The notes under the pieces were generated by a model, which saw nothing but the letters and a program-made list of their open reading frames with translations, did no database searches and was not told the DNA's origin. The translations under genes were made by a program, and so were the position numbers. This document shows, one piece after another, positions 1-8,020 of a stretch of 38,204 nucleotides of DNA. The DNA is from JAZDMK01 sp043800975 (GTDB lineage Bacteria > Bacteroidota > Bacteroidia > Bacteroidales > JAHJDW01). The stretch covers positions 1 to 38,204 of the forward strand of contig JAZDMK010000285.1 in NCBI GenBank assembly GCA_043800975.1. The letters run 5' to 3'. Every line of letters begins with the position of its first letter. The stretch's first letter is position 1.

Positions 1-2
1 AA

Positions 3-149
3 AACGAAGGTGAAATTTCAGGATTTGAATTTAAATGGAATGCAAAAAGTAATTCTAAATTACCCAAAACATTTATGCAAGGGTATGGCGCAAACGGACA
101 GATTATTGATAAAAAAAACTTTCGCGAATTTGTTGTAAAGAAGAAGTAA
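3..149 (+). CDS. C-terminal end of an AAA ATPase / DUF4143-type protein (partial)
   Basis: The window opens inside a reading frame that is open from base 3 to the stop at 147-149, giving 48 C-terminal residues. They include GFEFKWN, then LPKTF, then a final NFREFV before a lysine-rich end. This pattern (an E-x-K-W-N strand, a PK-x-F segment and an N-[FY]-x-x-F-[LV] tail) is what I know from the C-terminus of ATP-binding proteins with an N-terminal AAA_14 domain and a C-terminal DUF4143 domain, where the E and K lie in a PD-(D/E)XK-like fold. Only the tail is present, so the ATPase part is inferred from family knowledge. Confidence 0.6.
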   Translation, partial: NEGEISGFEFKWNAKSNSKLPKTFMQGYGANGQIIDKKNFREFVVKKK

Positions 150-229
150 ATTGAAAAGAATAAATTATAAACTTGGGAGGGAATGTATACAAATACATAT
201 TAAAACATTGATATAGGTTTAACCAAAAA

Positions 230-544
230 ATGAAAGCAATTAAAATTAAAATAACAAGTTTCGTAAGTGATGACCAGCCAGGTTTTGTTGAATGCAAATT
301 AATAGATGCATGGAACAAAGAACATACATTTCGAGAAAAAGTGCCTGTTGTTACTGAACAAAGCTTAGACGCAAATACTGAATATCCAAAAGATGGAGTA
401 ATTGCATGTCTGGTTTCAAGAGAATGGAAAGATAAAGATGGTCGTTTAATTTTTACGGTTAATACAGTAGAACCATGGGATATTACTACCAACGAAGGGT
501 TGACAGATTTTGATTTAACACAAGACCAGTTAACAGAGATTTAA
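230..544 (+). CDS. Conserved hypothetical protein, 104 aa, cytoplasmic
   Basis: This is an ATG-initiated frame of 104 residues with no signal peptide or membrane segment. The protein is acidic towards its end and is rich in short beta-type stretches (KIKITSF, VECKLIDAW, IFTVNTVEPW). I recognise the general look of a small single-domain protein found next to unrelated genes in Bacteroidota, but no catalytic motif or named domain is visible. An 80-nt spacer separates it from the ATPase tail upstream, so it probably has its own promoter. An antisense frame covering the same bases is a shadow. Function unknown. Confidence 0.75.
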   Translation: MKAIKIKITSFVSDDQPGFVECKLIDAWNKEHTFREKVPVVTEQSLDANTEYPKDGVIACLVSREWKDKDGRLIFTVNTVEPWDITTNEGLTDFDLTQDQLTEI

Positions 545-621
545 ATTTGAAAATCAGAAAATGAAGGATTCTAAAAAATGTTTGAAATGTAACAGAATTC
601 AAAATCAATTAAAATAAAAAA

Positions 622-711
622 ACCATCCTCATAATCATCGCCATCATCGCATCTTTTGTACTGGGCTTCTGGGTGTGTGAGCCGGAGTATGATTTTGGGA
701 AGAAGAAATAA
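622..711 (+). pseudogene. Possible remnant of a small membrane protein (no start codon)
   Basis: A short frame reads TILIIIAIIASFVLGFWVCE followed by a charged tail ending FGKKK and a TAA at 709-711. It looks like a classic single-pass peptide, with a strongly hydrophobic stretch and a basic end. It has no ATG, GTG or TTG: the in-frame stop TAA lies at 610-612 and only AAT AAA AAA precede the Thr codon. A single-base change or indel in the A-rich stretch around 613-621 would restore an ordinary start. Either it is a decayed gene or the sequence has an error. The rest of 545-849 holds only a terminator. Confidence 0.3.
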
Positions 712-748
712 TATTTCTGCGAAAATCAGCGAGAGAAAAAAATTAAAA

Positions 749-778
749 AAGTGACAACCCTTTTCAGACCTGTCACTT
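749..778 (-). terminator. Rho-independent terminator for the minus-strand outer-membrane genes
   Basis: On the minus strand AAGTGACA (778-771) pairs with TGTCACTT (756-749) around a 14-nt loop and is followed by TTTTAATTTTTTT. It lies about 70 nt after the stop of the 850-1503 gene, where a terminator for that gene is expected. The T-tract occurs only on the minus side. Confidence 0.7.
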
Positions 779-849
779 CTCAATTCAAATAATCAACCAT
801 CAAATATTAGTTTTCCTTTCTAAATGTTTCGCATCGAAACATTAGCCAA

Positions 850-1503
850 CTAAAATACACCAAACTTAAGGCTCGCACCGACGTTCAGACCCGTTCCCAC
901 ATCATGGCTAAAGCCGTAAAGATGAATAGGAGAGGTGAAGCGGTAGCTGGCGCCCAATCCGAGACGCATGAATTTGAAGAGATTTAACTCAAGTTCTGCA
1001 CCGGGTTCGGCAATGAGATAGAAATCGGAATCTTCCATGTAGAAATCGGAATCACCGTATTCATAATTATAACTTTCGGTGAGTGCTATGCCGCCGCAGC
1101 CGGCCATTGCGGAGATTGAAAGATGGATGGGCTGCTTCGGAAAAACAATCCATTCGAGCATCAGCCCGCCATGTCCGCCGCTCAGGCCGTGCGATACCGT
1201 GCCGTATGCATTATCGTTCATCATTTCGTTCGAATAGCCGGAACCGCCAAAGCCCCATGCAAACGAATGATTCATGATCCACATCAGGCGGGAATTGGAA
1301 TAAAAGCCATCGCCCGTATTCACCTGCGCCCAGCCGGATCCCAGCGAAAAGTAGAAACCGTGTTTCACTTTTTTCTTTCCGAAAAGGGTTTTAATCTCAT
1401 CGTTGTTTTTGTTTTTCTTCGAACTGTCGGTGGGTTGCTGTGCCACTACAGCAGTGCTTGCCAGCAGAATGAAAGCCAATGCTAAAACAAGTTTTGTTTT
1501 CAT
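850..1503 (-). CDS. Secreted/outer-membrane beta-barrel protein, 217 aa
   Basis: The protein starts with a typical signal peptide (MKTKLVLALAFILL...ASTAVVAQ, cleavage near residue 21), then a short polar Lys/Asn-rich segment, then many alternating aromatic/polar strands (FYFSLGSGWAQV, FAWGFGGSGYS, LGLGASYRF) and a C-terminal Phe, the usual end of an outer-membrane barrel. Two adjacent near-identical strings (YGDSDFYMEDSDFY) form an acidic Asp/Tyr loop. It lies 18 nt after the 1522-2013 gene in the same direction, so the two are probably co-transcribed, with the terminator at 749-778 closing the unit. No enzymatic motif is visible; ligand unknown. Confidence 0.8.
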   Translation of the reverse strand: MKTKLVLALAFILLASTAVVAQQPTDSSKKNKNNDEIKTLFGKKKVKHGFYFSLGSGWAQVNTGDGFYSNSRLMWIMNHSFAWGFGGSGYSNEMMNDNAYGTVSHGLSGGHGGLMLEWIVFPKQPIHLSISAMAGCGGIALTESYNYEYGDSDFYMEDSDFYLIAEPGAELELNLFKFMRLGLGASYRFTSPIHLYGFSHDVGTGLNVGASLKFGVF

Positions 1504-1521
1504 AATTATGTTGTTGTTAAG

Positions 1522-2013
1522 TTATTTGTTCAGTGTATATCGAAAGATAAATGCAAAATCCCAGAGGCTTACCTTGAAGAAGCGTGTGGCGGAAAACTCT
1601 GCATAAGGCTTGTATTCCAAGGCAAACGATAAAGGATGTTTGAATGTTCGGTATTCGAGCCCTGCAATAAAGTCAGCTCCGGCTACAGGCCCTGCGTGCA
1701 TCCAGTGTGAATGTTCTTCCCATGGGCGGTTGCGAACGTATCCAATATGAGCGCCGAATCCCTGATAAGCGAAGAAGTGGCTGGAATATTTCAGAAGAAC
1801 GGGCAGTACGTTTTCTTTGAGCAGGGTGAGTTGTAGGCCCCGGTCGCGGAAGGTGAGCATACCATCGGTTGCGCTGGTTTCATTGCTTGGAATGCGGCAG
1901 GTTAGGCCCCATGCCTCGCCCGAACGAAAGCCAAGAGTCATGCGGTTATCCTGCGCCAGCACGCGTGTTCCGAGGATCAGTAAAAAGAATAAAAGAATAT
2001 TTTTTGTTTTCAT
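1522..2013 (-). CDS. Small outer-membrane beta-barrel protein, 163 aa
   Basis: A signal peptide (MKTKNILLFFLLILGTRVLAQ) precedes a mature chain of about 140 residues built from beta strands with Gly and aromatic girdle residues (MTLGFRSGEAWGL, GFGAHIGYV, HAGPVAGADFIAGLEYRTF, LSFALEYKPYAEF) and ending in FIFRYTLNK. The length fits an eight-stranded barrel or porin-like protein. Its start codon is 127 nt from the stop of the GIN-domain lipoprotein gene upstream, and that spacer contains a GATGTCAGATGCCGGATGACC-like low-complexity tract typical of intergenic repeats. Substrate and partners are unknown. Confidence 0.75.
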   Translation of the reverse strand: MKTKNILLFFLLILGTRVLAQDNRMTLGFRSGEAWGLTCRIPSNETSATDGMLTFRDRGLQLTLLKENVLPVLLKYSSHFFAYQGFGAHIGYVRNRPWEEHSHWMHAGPVAGADFIAGLEYRTFKHPLSFALEYKPYAEFSATRFFKVSLWDFAFIFRYTLNK

Positions 2014-2140
2014 ATTGATTATATTAGGATGTCAGATGCCGGATGACCGATTTTCAGAGTTTTTACTTTATGTTTGAGCCTAAGTCAGAAATGTTCATCA
2101 CTAATAACTTAATAACCGATAACTCAATAACTATTTGTTC

Positions 2141-2875
2141 TTAATAATGAATTACACTTCCCGAACCGCTGATGTGGGTGTTCACAGTTGGGTTTCCCTG
2201 ATAATAAATTTTTCCGCTTCCGCTGATTGTGGCGTCCAGCAGATCACTTACCGTAACATACATATTACCCGAGCCTGAAATCTTGGCAAAGCATGTATTT
2301 TGCTGCAGATTGAAGCTGTGGATGTTTCCTGATCCACTGATGTGGAGGTTGCTTTCGTTAGTAATGCCACCCATTTCCAGATCACCTGAGCCTGAGATTT
2401 CAGCATGAATGTCGTTGCAGTGTGCACACAGTGAAATGTGGCCGGAACCGCTCAGGTTAACCGATAGATTATTTGTGATCAGACTGTCACAAACGATTTT
2501 TCCGCTGCCGGAAAGTTTAACATTATCCAGATAAGGACCTCTGAGATACACTTTGATCGGGAAATGATCATCGATGTTGACGTGATTTTTTGTGCCCACA
2601 TGCATAACGCCGTCCCAGACTTCGGTTTCGATGTAGGGGAGAAGATTTTCTTCGGCCTCAACGGTTACAGAGCAAAGGGAATCTTTATTAAAATACACTT
2701 CATAATCACCGCTTGCATTGAGTGCGTGAAAGCTTTCGGTGTTGCGATCCTGGGTTACAACATGTCCGTTTCCATCGAGCCAGTGGTGTTTGAGACATGA
2801 ACCAAAGCCCAACACAGTAAGCATTGCCAGTGCGGGCACGAGATTCTTTTTAAATAATGAGATTAACTTTTTCAT
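2141..2875 (-). CDS. GIN-domain (DUF2807) lipoprotein with seven SGSG repeats
   Basis: After an N-terminal hydrophobic segment the sequence reads GFGSC, a lipobox with Cys near residue 27, so the mature protein is probably a membrane-anchored lipoprotein. The rest is the head GIN domain: NASGDYEVYF, then seven SGSG motifs spaced by about 20-24 residues (LSGSGKIV, LSGSGHIS, ISGSGDLE, ISGSGNIH, ISGSGNMY, ISGSGKIY, ISGSGSVI), as in the DUF2807 right-handed beta-helix. Known members are common in Bacteroidota and are usually described as putative auto-transporter adhesins; the substrate is undefined. Length 244 aa is normal. Upstream, 2876-3119 contains no convincing gene. Confidence 0.9.
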   Translation of the reverse strand: MKKLISLFKKNLVPALAMLTVLGFGSCLKHHWLDGNGHVVTQDRNTESFHALNASGDYEVYFNKDSLCSVTVEAEENLLPYIETEVWDGVMHVGTKNHVNIDDHFPIKVYLRGPYLDNVKLSGSGKIVCDSLITNNLSVNLSGSGHISLCAHCNDIHAEISGSGDLEMGGITNESNLHISGSGNIHSFNLQQNTCFAKISGSGNMYVTVSDLLDATISGSGKIYYQGNPTVNTHISGSGSVIHY

Positions 2876-3119
2876 ACAATTTCTTTTTAAAAATCGACTT
2901 TGTTATGGGTAAAGTCTGAGAAAAAAAGAAAGGGTTGCAAAAGGGTGAGAAATATTTTTATCCCACACCTGATGTCCCGCATCTTCAAGATTGTATGAAG
3001 AGAAAATAGAAACAGTAAGAAATACGTTAATGTGAAACAATCCGAAAAAAACGGACTAACAGAAAACTACAAAGAGAGGGAAATGTGGATATAAATGAGA
3101 GAGTGGAGTTGTCCAAGAA

Positions 3120-3332
3120 TTAGTTTTGGCGTGAAGCATTACTATAACTGCGAAGGGCAAGCATGCGTGAAAGCAGAAGCTCTTGCTTTTGATTGCATAC
3201 AAAATCAACCACAAATTCAGCTTCATTGCTGTCTTCAATTTTATATTCTGTAATATTCACTTTCTGAAAGATGGTGCCTATTTCATGAATACTTACATAG
3301 GTTTTCTTAAAGAGCCGGATGTGCATTTCCAT
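3120..3332 (-). CDS. Small hypothetical protein, 70 aa
   Basis: An ATG frame of 70 residues with mixed composition (MEMHIRLFKKTYVSIHEIG at the start, then an acidic centre and a basic end). It has no signal peptide or membrane segment. On the minus strand a TTTTTG about 20 nt before TACGTATT resembles a Bacteroidota promoter and lies upstream. An overlapping frame at 3056-3238 is less protein-like. I do not recognise a family, and with no close neighbour in an operon this could be a chance frame. Confidence 0.4.
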   Translation of the reverse strand: MEMHIRLFKKTYVSIHEIGTIFQKVNITEYKIEDSNEAEFVVDFVCNQKQELLLSRMLALRSYSNASRQN

Positions 3333-3420
3333 TTTGCAAAATTTGCCTTTAATACGTAATCTGGACGTGAAACGTTACAAAAAGTTCGTTGCAAGCATAG
3401 TGGGAATGAAAAGAACAAAC

Positions 3421-3720
3421 TTATGAATCCCTTAACGTTCGGTATGTTCGCCTCAGTTCTTTTTGCCAAAAGAAAATTCCAAGGGGAAGAATAAAAAAGG
3501 AAAGGAAATTATATTCCCAGGCAATTTGAAAATCAAAATGAATAAGATGCTGAATCGCTTTGGTAATACCGCAACCCGGGCAATGGCGGTGTAATAGTAA
3601 AACAGAAGGACAATATGACTGACCTTCATCAAAATAATCAGCGGGAAGAATGAGCAACACAATGGGAGCAGCAATCAGCCCGCTGATATAAAAAAAACGC
3701 AGAAGTTTTTTGAACTTCAA
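3421..3720 (-). CDS. DUF2752 membrane protein, 99 aa
   Basis: The sequence contains the family signature C-P-G-C-G-[IL]-T-[KR]-A (HCPGCGITKAIQHLIHFDF) at about residues 46-65, followed by A-W-x-Y-N and a second hydrophobic segment. A first membrane helix covers roughly residues 9-27 and the last about 70-87. DUF2752 proteins are small two-to-three-helix inner-membrane proteins; the CPGCG motif suggests a metal- or redox-type site, but no activity is established. The gene starts 9 nt after the stop of the lipoprotein-Pmp3 gene, so the two are almost certainly one operon. Confidence 0.85.
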   Translation of the reverse strand: MKFKKLLRFFYISGLIAAPIVLLILPADYFDEGQSYCPSVLLLHRHCPGCGITKAIQHLIHFDFQIAWEYNFLSFFILPLGIFFWQKELRRTYRTLRDS

Positions 3721-3729
3721 TGGACTAAA

Positions 3730-4317
3730 TTATCTGGAGCCAGAAACAACGATGAGTGCATGAATAATCCCAGGAATTCCACAAAGAAGACACAGAATAA
3801 TATTCAGGATAACAGGGCCTGTTTCCCAGTCTGTAACGATACCTACAGCAACAAAAGGGATAAAAAAGCATAAAATGTAAAGCAGAAGTAAATCAGGCTC
3901 GTTGTTGCTTTCTCCTTTCATGGCAAGTATTCTTTTTGCTTTCAACAAGGTTCTGACATTGAGCTTAACCTTTGAATCTGTGAAAACGGTTTGCCGAATT
4001 TTCTTTTGCAGATCTTTACTGACAACAGTATTCACAACAGCAGGATTATCAACCGAAGCCATCATGTTGTTTTCGCTGATGGTTAAATTATTTTTTGAGT
4101 CGTTAATAAAAACTGCAGAAGCGGGCTCAATAACATTTTTTGAAGGAGCCACTTGTGGGTTTGAACTCTGAGCAAGGTTTTGTTTTTCACTTTTATCAGC
4201 TGCCTTTTTCCATTCAACATGATAACCCGGCAAGTAAACTCTTTTTTCAAGTGTGCAGGATGATAATCCAAATGATAGTGCCAGAAGAATCAATGCAATT
4301 TGTTTTAGTTTTTTCAT
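3730..4317 (-). CDS. Lipoprotein with a C-terminal Pmp3/YqaE membrane domain
   Basis: The N-terminus is a lipoprotein signal (MKKLKQIALILLALSFGLSSC, lipobox Cys near residue 21). Residues about 25-140 form a polar, low-complexity linker with many Asn, Ser and Lys. Residues about 142-192 are two hydrophobic helices of the Pmp3/YqaE type (LLLLYILCFFIPFVAVGI, then VILNIILCLLCGIPGIIHAL; the G-x-P-G-x-x-H-A signature is clear). Free-standing Pmp3 proteins are about 50 aa proteolipids of the plasma membrane linked to salt and membrane-potential stress. The fusion to a lipid-anchored linker implies an inner-membrane protein with both ends tethered. Downstream is the DUF2752 gene in the same operon. 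Confidence 0.85.
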   Translation of the reverse strand: MKKLKQIALILLALSFGLSSCTLEKRVYLPGYHVEWKKAADKSEKQNLAQSSNPQVAPSKNVIEPASAVFINDSKNNLTISENNMMASVDNPAVVNTVVSKDLQKKIRQTVFTDSKVKLNVRTLLKAKRILAMKGESNNEPDLLLLYILCFFIPFVAVGIVTDWETGPVILNIILCLLCGIPGIIHALIVVSGSR

Positions 4318-4697
4318 GGTAAAATAAATTAGTTTCTCCTACTCATAGGCTTTTCGGAAGCGCCCCGGAAACAAAAACAAAGGATTATTTTCAAGAAAAC
4401 AGAAATCCTTCAACCGGACTACAATGTTAATACAAGAAATACTGAATTCCAAATTTTTAAGTGAGGTTTTTCGGGGCGGCGTTCGGGATGTAAAAAATAA
4501 AGATTCAATACCAGCAAGTACTTTACTCTGTGTTTCCATTTAAAACTGATAGATAAAAATCAATAAAGCATGGGGAAAATCACAGAAAGCATTGAATAGA
4601 TTTTCGTTTTAGGATAGGAAACGATTTTTTTACATTAAATTTACATTATCAAATCGATAATAAATTCATACAGGAAGTTAAAATCAAAGTAATCCCT
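4318..4697. other. Intergenic region, 380 nt
   Basis: This spacer separates the divergent 4317 (minus) and 4698 (plus) genes and should hold both promoters. It contains a 66-codon minus frame (4339-4539) that I do not accept as a gene, and a very AT-rich stretch (4620-4690, with TTTTTTTACATTAAATTTAC) that probably contains the plus-strand promoter, although no clean TAnnTTTG can be pointed to. Confidence 0.5.
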
Positions 4698-5120
4698 ATG
4701 AAGAAAAAAGCATACTTTTTTAAGTCAGGTGTCATGATGATTCCAGTGCTGCTGATTGTATTATTAAGTGTATCCTGCACCAAAGAGCCCGGAACCGGCG
4801 GCAGTTCTTCTTTATACGGAAAGGTGCACGTTCATAATTATAATGGAACCTTCACTGCATTCCAAAACGAATACAATGCACAGGATGCTGATGTGTATAT
4901 CGTTTACGGTGATGAACGCAGCTACAGCGATCGCGTTCGCACTAACCCTGCCGGCGTTTATGAATTCAAATACCTGCGCCCGGGGAAATACACCGTGTAC
5001 GTGTATTCAAAAGATTCAACACTGGCCGCTCCATCCGGAACGATTGCTGTTCAGCAAACCGTTGAAATAACCAAGAATCGCCAGGAAGTGGAGGTTCCTG
5101 AAATTCTGATTTTTGAATAA
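4698..5120 (+). CDS. Lipoprotein with a carboxypeptidase-regulatory-like beta domain, 140 aa
   Basis: A signal segment ends at VLLSVSC (Cys near residue 27), so the protein is probably lipidated. After a Gly/Ser linker come SSLYGKVHVHNY, ADVYIVYGD, and then NPAGVYEFKYLRPGKYTVYVYS, which is the turn-and-strand pattern of carboxypeptidase-regulatory-like or Cna-B/SdrD-like domains (G-x-[YF]-x-F-x-x-[LI]-x-P-G-x-Y-x-[VL]). The family usually acts as a structural or adhesion module, not as an enzyme. It is the first gene of the plus-strand run and is followed by the next gene after 29 nt. Confidence 0.75.
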   Translation: MKKKAYFFKSGVMMIPVLLIVLLSVSCTKEPGTGGSSSLYGKVHVHNYNGTFTAFQNEYNAQDADVYIVYGDERSYSDRVRTNPAGVYEFKYLRPGKYTVYVYSKDSTLAAPSGTIAVQQTVEITKNRQEVEVPEILIFE

Positions 5121-5149
5121 AAGGAGCAATAAATTTAAAAAGAAAACTG

Positions 5150-5716
5150 ATGAAAAAAGTAATTAATATCTTGTTAATACTCCTTCTCCCGCTCTTTGCC
5201 ATTGCACAAAGCAAAAAGGATGTGAAACTGAACAAAATTAAATCGATGACAACAATGAACACCAAACAGGTTGACGGTAAGGTTGTCGCATATAAGGATA
5301 CGTATGAAGAATGGGATAAAGCCGGTCGCAGCATCCTTAAGATTGATTACAATTCGGATGGAAGTGTTAAAAGAAAGGAAACAACAAAATATGACGGCAG
5401 GGGGAATGTAATCGAAGAATCTTTGTATGACCCCAAAGATAAAAAGAACTATAAAAAAACATTTAAATTCAATGCCAATGACAAATGCGTTGAAGAACTT
5501 GAATATGATGGATCCGGTGTGTTAAAGGACAAAACCGTCTCGGCTTATGATGCCAATGGCAACAAAACAAGTGAAACATTGTATGATGGATCCGGCAGTT
5601 TGAAGAAAAAAATGACTTACACCTATAATAAAAAGCAACTAAAAGAAAGTCGTCAAACTTACACACCGTCGGGTGTTGTGGAAGGTGTTAAAAAATACAC
5701 GTACGAATACTATTGA
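5150..5716 (+). CDS. Secreted protein with YD/RHS-like beta-strand repeats, 188 aa
   Basis: The first 19-20 residues are a signal peptide (MKKVINILLILLLPLFAIAQ). The mature chain is a run of degenerate repeats of about 20 residues with a Y/F-D-x-x-G-x-[VL] core (KIDYNSDGSVKR, TKYDGRGNVIEE, LEYDGSGVLKDK, SAYDANGNKTSE, LYDGSGSLKKK), similar to the YD repeats of RHS proteins. It is small and has no toxin domain. It ends 7 nt before the polyphosphate polymerase gene, so it is probably part of that operon. A substrate or partner cannot be named. Confidence 0.75.
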   Translation: MKKVINILLILLLPLFAIAQSKKDVKLNKIKSMTTMNTKQVDGKVVAYKDTYEEWDKAGRSILKIDYNSDGSVKRKETTKYDGRGNVIEESLYDPKDKKNYKKTFKFNANDKCVEELEYDGSGVLKDKTVSAYDANGNKTSETLYDGSGSLKKKMTYTYNKKQLKESRQTYTPSGVVEGVKKYTYEYY

Positions 5717-5723
5717 TTTATTA

Positions 5724-6479
5724 ATGCAGGAGCTGAACAACATATTGCAAAAATTTGATCCCATTACGCTGGATGAGATGGATTCTGTAAAGTTGATGGA
5801 CCGCATGGATACGAAATATGTTTTTAACATTTCCAGTCTGAATGCAGTACTTGAAAAAATGATTGCTCATTACAAACTGCTTGAAGTAAATGGTGTAAGA
5901 AGATGCCGTTATGAAAATATGTATTATGATACACATAATTTTAATTTTTATCAGCAGCATCATAACGGTAAAAAGAACCGGTACAAAATCCGTTTCCGAA
6001 ATTATATTGACTCATCACTTCATTATTTTGAAGTCAAATTCAGCAGCAACAAAGGAAGAACGATCAAAGAAAGAACAAAGGTTGAAAGCATCCCCGACAC
6101 TATTGAGGGGAAAGCTGAGAAATTTCTTTTGAAAAAAACACCCTTTCAATCTTCCGATTTACTACCGCTGCTTCGTATTTATTACACACGCATGACCTTT
6201 GTCAGTAAGACGGGTGCTGAGCGTGTTACCATTGATACAATGCTTGAATTTGCCAATGCAGAAAAAAACAAATCGTTTCCCACGCTTGTGATTGCCGAGG
6301 CAAAACAAAACCGCAGTTGTCGTTCAGCGTTTTCGGAAGTTATGCGCGACCAGCGAATCAGGGCGGGATCTATCAGCAAGTACTGTTTTGGAATGATACA
6401 GTTGTATTCACAATTAAAAAAGAATGTTTTCAAACCCCGGTTAAGAACCATAAATCAAATTTGCCATGAAACTGAGTAA
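5724..6479 (+). CDS. VTC-domain polyphosphate polymerase
   Basis: I start the protein at the ATG at 5724 (251 aa): a longer frame from 5673 would overlap the previous gene, and this start lies 7 nt after its stop. The motifs of the VTC polyphosphate-polymerase domain are visible in order: MDRMDTKYVF near the start, YYDT, RYKIRFRNY, YFEVKF with a following RTIKERTK, LRIYYTRMTF, RVTIDTMLEF, IAEAKQ and SISKYC. The Lys/Arg and Glu residues line the tunnel in the yeast Vtc4 structure. Bacterial members are thought to make polyphosphate or a related polymer from a nucleotide at the inner face of the membrane. It overlaps the DUF4956 gene by 14 nt. Confidence 0.85.
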   Translation: MQELNNILQKFDPITLDEMDSVKLMDRMDTKYVFNISSLNAVLEKMIAHYKLLEVNGVRRCRYENMYYDTHNFNFYQQHHNGKKNRYKIRFRNYIDSSLHYFEVKFSSNKGRTIKERTKVESIPDTIEGKAEKFLLKKTPFQSSDLLPLLRIYYTRMTFVSKTGAERVTIDTMLEFANAEKNKSFPTLVIAEAKQNRSCRSAFSEVMRDQRIRAGSISKYCFGMIQLYSQLKKNVFKPRLRTINQICHETE

Positions 6480-7221
6480 AAAAATAATTTTTTTTCTGTT
6501 CCTTTTAACACTGAATATGCCAGTGGGTCAGGTGAAGTCACAGGATATTAAATCAGAAACGGATATTATTCAGCAGGACGAATCATCGGATGATGCTACA
6601 ACAAAAAAGGACAAAAAGAAAAACAAAGACAAGGAAAAAGATGTAATTGAAATTACTGAAAAATTTTATGTGTGTCTTGGTATTGACTTGTTTACCGTAA
6701 TATTGATCATACTACTCATTTACTATCCAAACAACAAACGCACTGAGTTCATTTTTACATTTATTCTTTTTAATGTTGTAATATTTCTACTCACCTTCGT
6801 GCTGGATAAGGTGAAAATAAGCATGGGGGCGGCCTTTGGGCTGTTTGCGGTTTTCTCGATGCTGCGATATCGAACGGAAGGATTGTCACTAAAAGACATG
6901 ACTTATTTGTTCATTTTTATTGCCCTTGGACTGATTGCAGCCATTCAGCTCGATTATCACGAGTTGGGAATCATCAACGGGTTGATTCTGGTTCTTACTT
7001 TCTTTCTGGATGGAAATATCTTCGGAAAAAGAGAGTACTCTGAAATTATCAGGTATGAGAATATTGAGTTGATAAAACCCGAATGTCGTTCCCAACTGAT
7101 GGAAGATGTTGGCACGCGCATAGGTAGAAATGTGCACAGAGTTAAAATTACTCAAATTGATTTTCTACGCGACAGCGCACAAATAGAAGTGTTTTATTAT
7201 AAGAAAAAAGGGGATCTGTAA
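6466..7221 (+). CDS. DUF4956 inner-membrane protein, 251 aa
   Basis: The start codon lies inside the end of the polymerase gene, which is tight translational coupling. Residues 1-25 are a signal-like hydrophobic segment, then a lysine-rich region (KKDKKKNKDKEKD) and four membrane helices at roughly residues 70-88, 95-113, 117-130 and 145-185. Between the helices lies the conserved RYRTEGLSLKDMTYLF, which marks DUF4956. The C-terminal soluble tail (residues about 195-251) is predicted to lie in the cytoplasm. DUF4956 genes recur beside VTC polymerase and CotH genes in many bacteria, so a membrane partner of the polymerase is a reasonable inference; no activity is known. Confidence 0.85.
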   Translation: MKLSKKIIFFLFLLTLNMPVGQVKSQDIKSETDIIQQDESSDDATTKKDKKKNKDKEKDVIEITEKFYVCLGIDLFTVILIILLIYYPNNKRTEFIFTFILFNVVIFLLTFVLDKVKISMGAAFGLFAVFSMLRYRTEGLSLKDMTYLFIFIALGLIAAIQLDYHELGIINGLILVLTFFLDGNIFGKREYSEIIRYENIELIKPECRSQLMEDVGTRIGRNVHRVKITQIDFLRDSAQIEVFYYKKKGDL

Positions 7222-7232
7222 TAAAACACAAT

Positions 7233-7910
7233 ATGAAATACAGGAAATTAATTACGTTGTTTTTTTTGTTTTTTGCATTCACTGCCCGAGCGCAGGTGAA
7301 AGATGCCGGGCTATGGACCACGCTGAGTGTGGAGAAGGATTTTTCAAAAAAGATTTCAATGAGTATTGATGAAGAAATGCGGTTGATAGAAAACTGTTCA
7401 CGTATTGATTTGTTTTATACGAATTTTGGCATGACCTATAAATTTAATAAACAAATTAGGGTAGGCTTTACTTATCGCCTGACAGAAAAGAAACAGGACA
7501 ACAATATGTTTTCTATACGCAACCGGTTGATGTTAGATCTAACTTATAAAAGAAAATTTTACGGATTCATCTTCCAATACAGGAGTAGAATACAGTCAGA
7601 AATTCGCAATTATTATTCATCCGAAACCGGAAAAATTCCTTCCTGGGATTGGAGGAATAAGTTTGAAGTGAAATACGATAAAGACCAATTTGTTCCTTAT
7701 GCCGGAACGGAATTGTTTTTACAACTCAATGATCCGAACGATCCGGAGACAAATAGGATGATGCCTCAGATTCGCTGCTTTGCTGGAATGGATTATAAAA
7801 TTAACCAAAATAACACGCTGGGAATGTATGGCTTAATAAACAAAGAAATCAATGTTTCTAATCCGGTTACAACCTACATTTTTGGAATTCAATACGCTAT
7901 ACAGTTTTAA
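7233..7910 (+). CDS. DUF2490 outer-membrane protein, 225 aa
   Basis: A signal peptide ends at FAFTARAQ. The mature part reads as antiparallel beta strands with tight turns (GLWTTLSVEKDF, KISMSIDEEMRL, MTYKFNKQIRVGFTYRLTEK, RNRLMLDLTYKRKFYGFIFQYRSRIQ), the DUF2490 pattern for putative outer-membrane proteins, and ends in FGIQYAIQF with a terminal Phe. It starts 11 nt after DUF4956, so it belongs to the same operon. It may be the outer-membrane component of the polymer- or CotH-related system, but nothing in the sequence proves this. Confidence 0.8.
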   Translation: MKYRKLITLFFLFFAFTARAQVKDAGLWTTLSVEKDFSKKISMSIDEEMRLIENCSRIDLFYTNFGMTYKFNKQIRVGFTYRLTEKKQDNNMFSIRNRLMLDLTYKRKFYGFIFQYRSRIQSEIRNYYSSETGKIPSWDWRNKFEVKYDKDQFVPYAGTELFLQLNDPNDPETNRMMPQIRCFAGMDYKINQNNTLGMYGLINKEINVSNPVTTYIFGIQYAIQF

Positions 7911-8020
7911 ACAGACAATAAATGGTTGAGAAAAATGAAAAAAGTGATTACAAAATAGTTGAATTCATAGATTTCATTTAGTAAAAAAGTTGTTCTACAA
8001 TAAATTGCATAAGATTTCAA

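Noticed and set aside
571..783. 70-codon minus-strand ORF
   Set aside because: It contains the terminator hairpin and is antisense to the membrane-peptide remnant; no start signal.
3056..3238. 60-codon minus-strand ORF
   Set aside because: Overlaps the slightly better 3120-3332 frame; Cys/His/Phe-rich shadow composition.
4339..4539. 66-codon minus-strand ORF
   Set aside because: Only the first ten residues (METQSKVLAG) look protein-like, possibly a decayed start of a small stress protein; the rest has no regular pattern.
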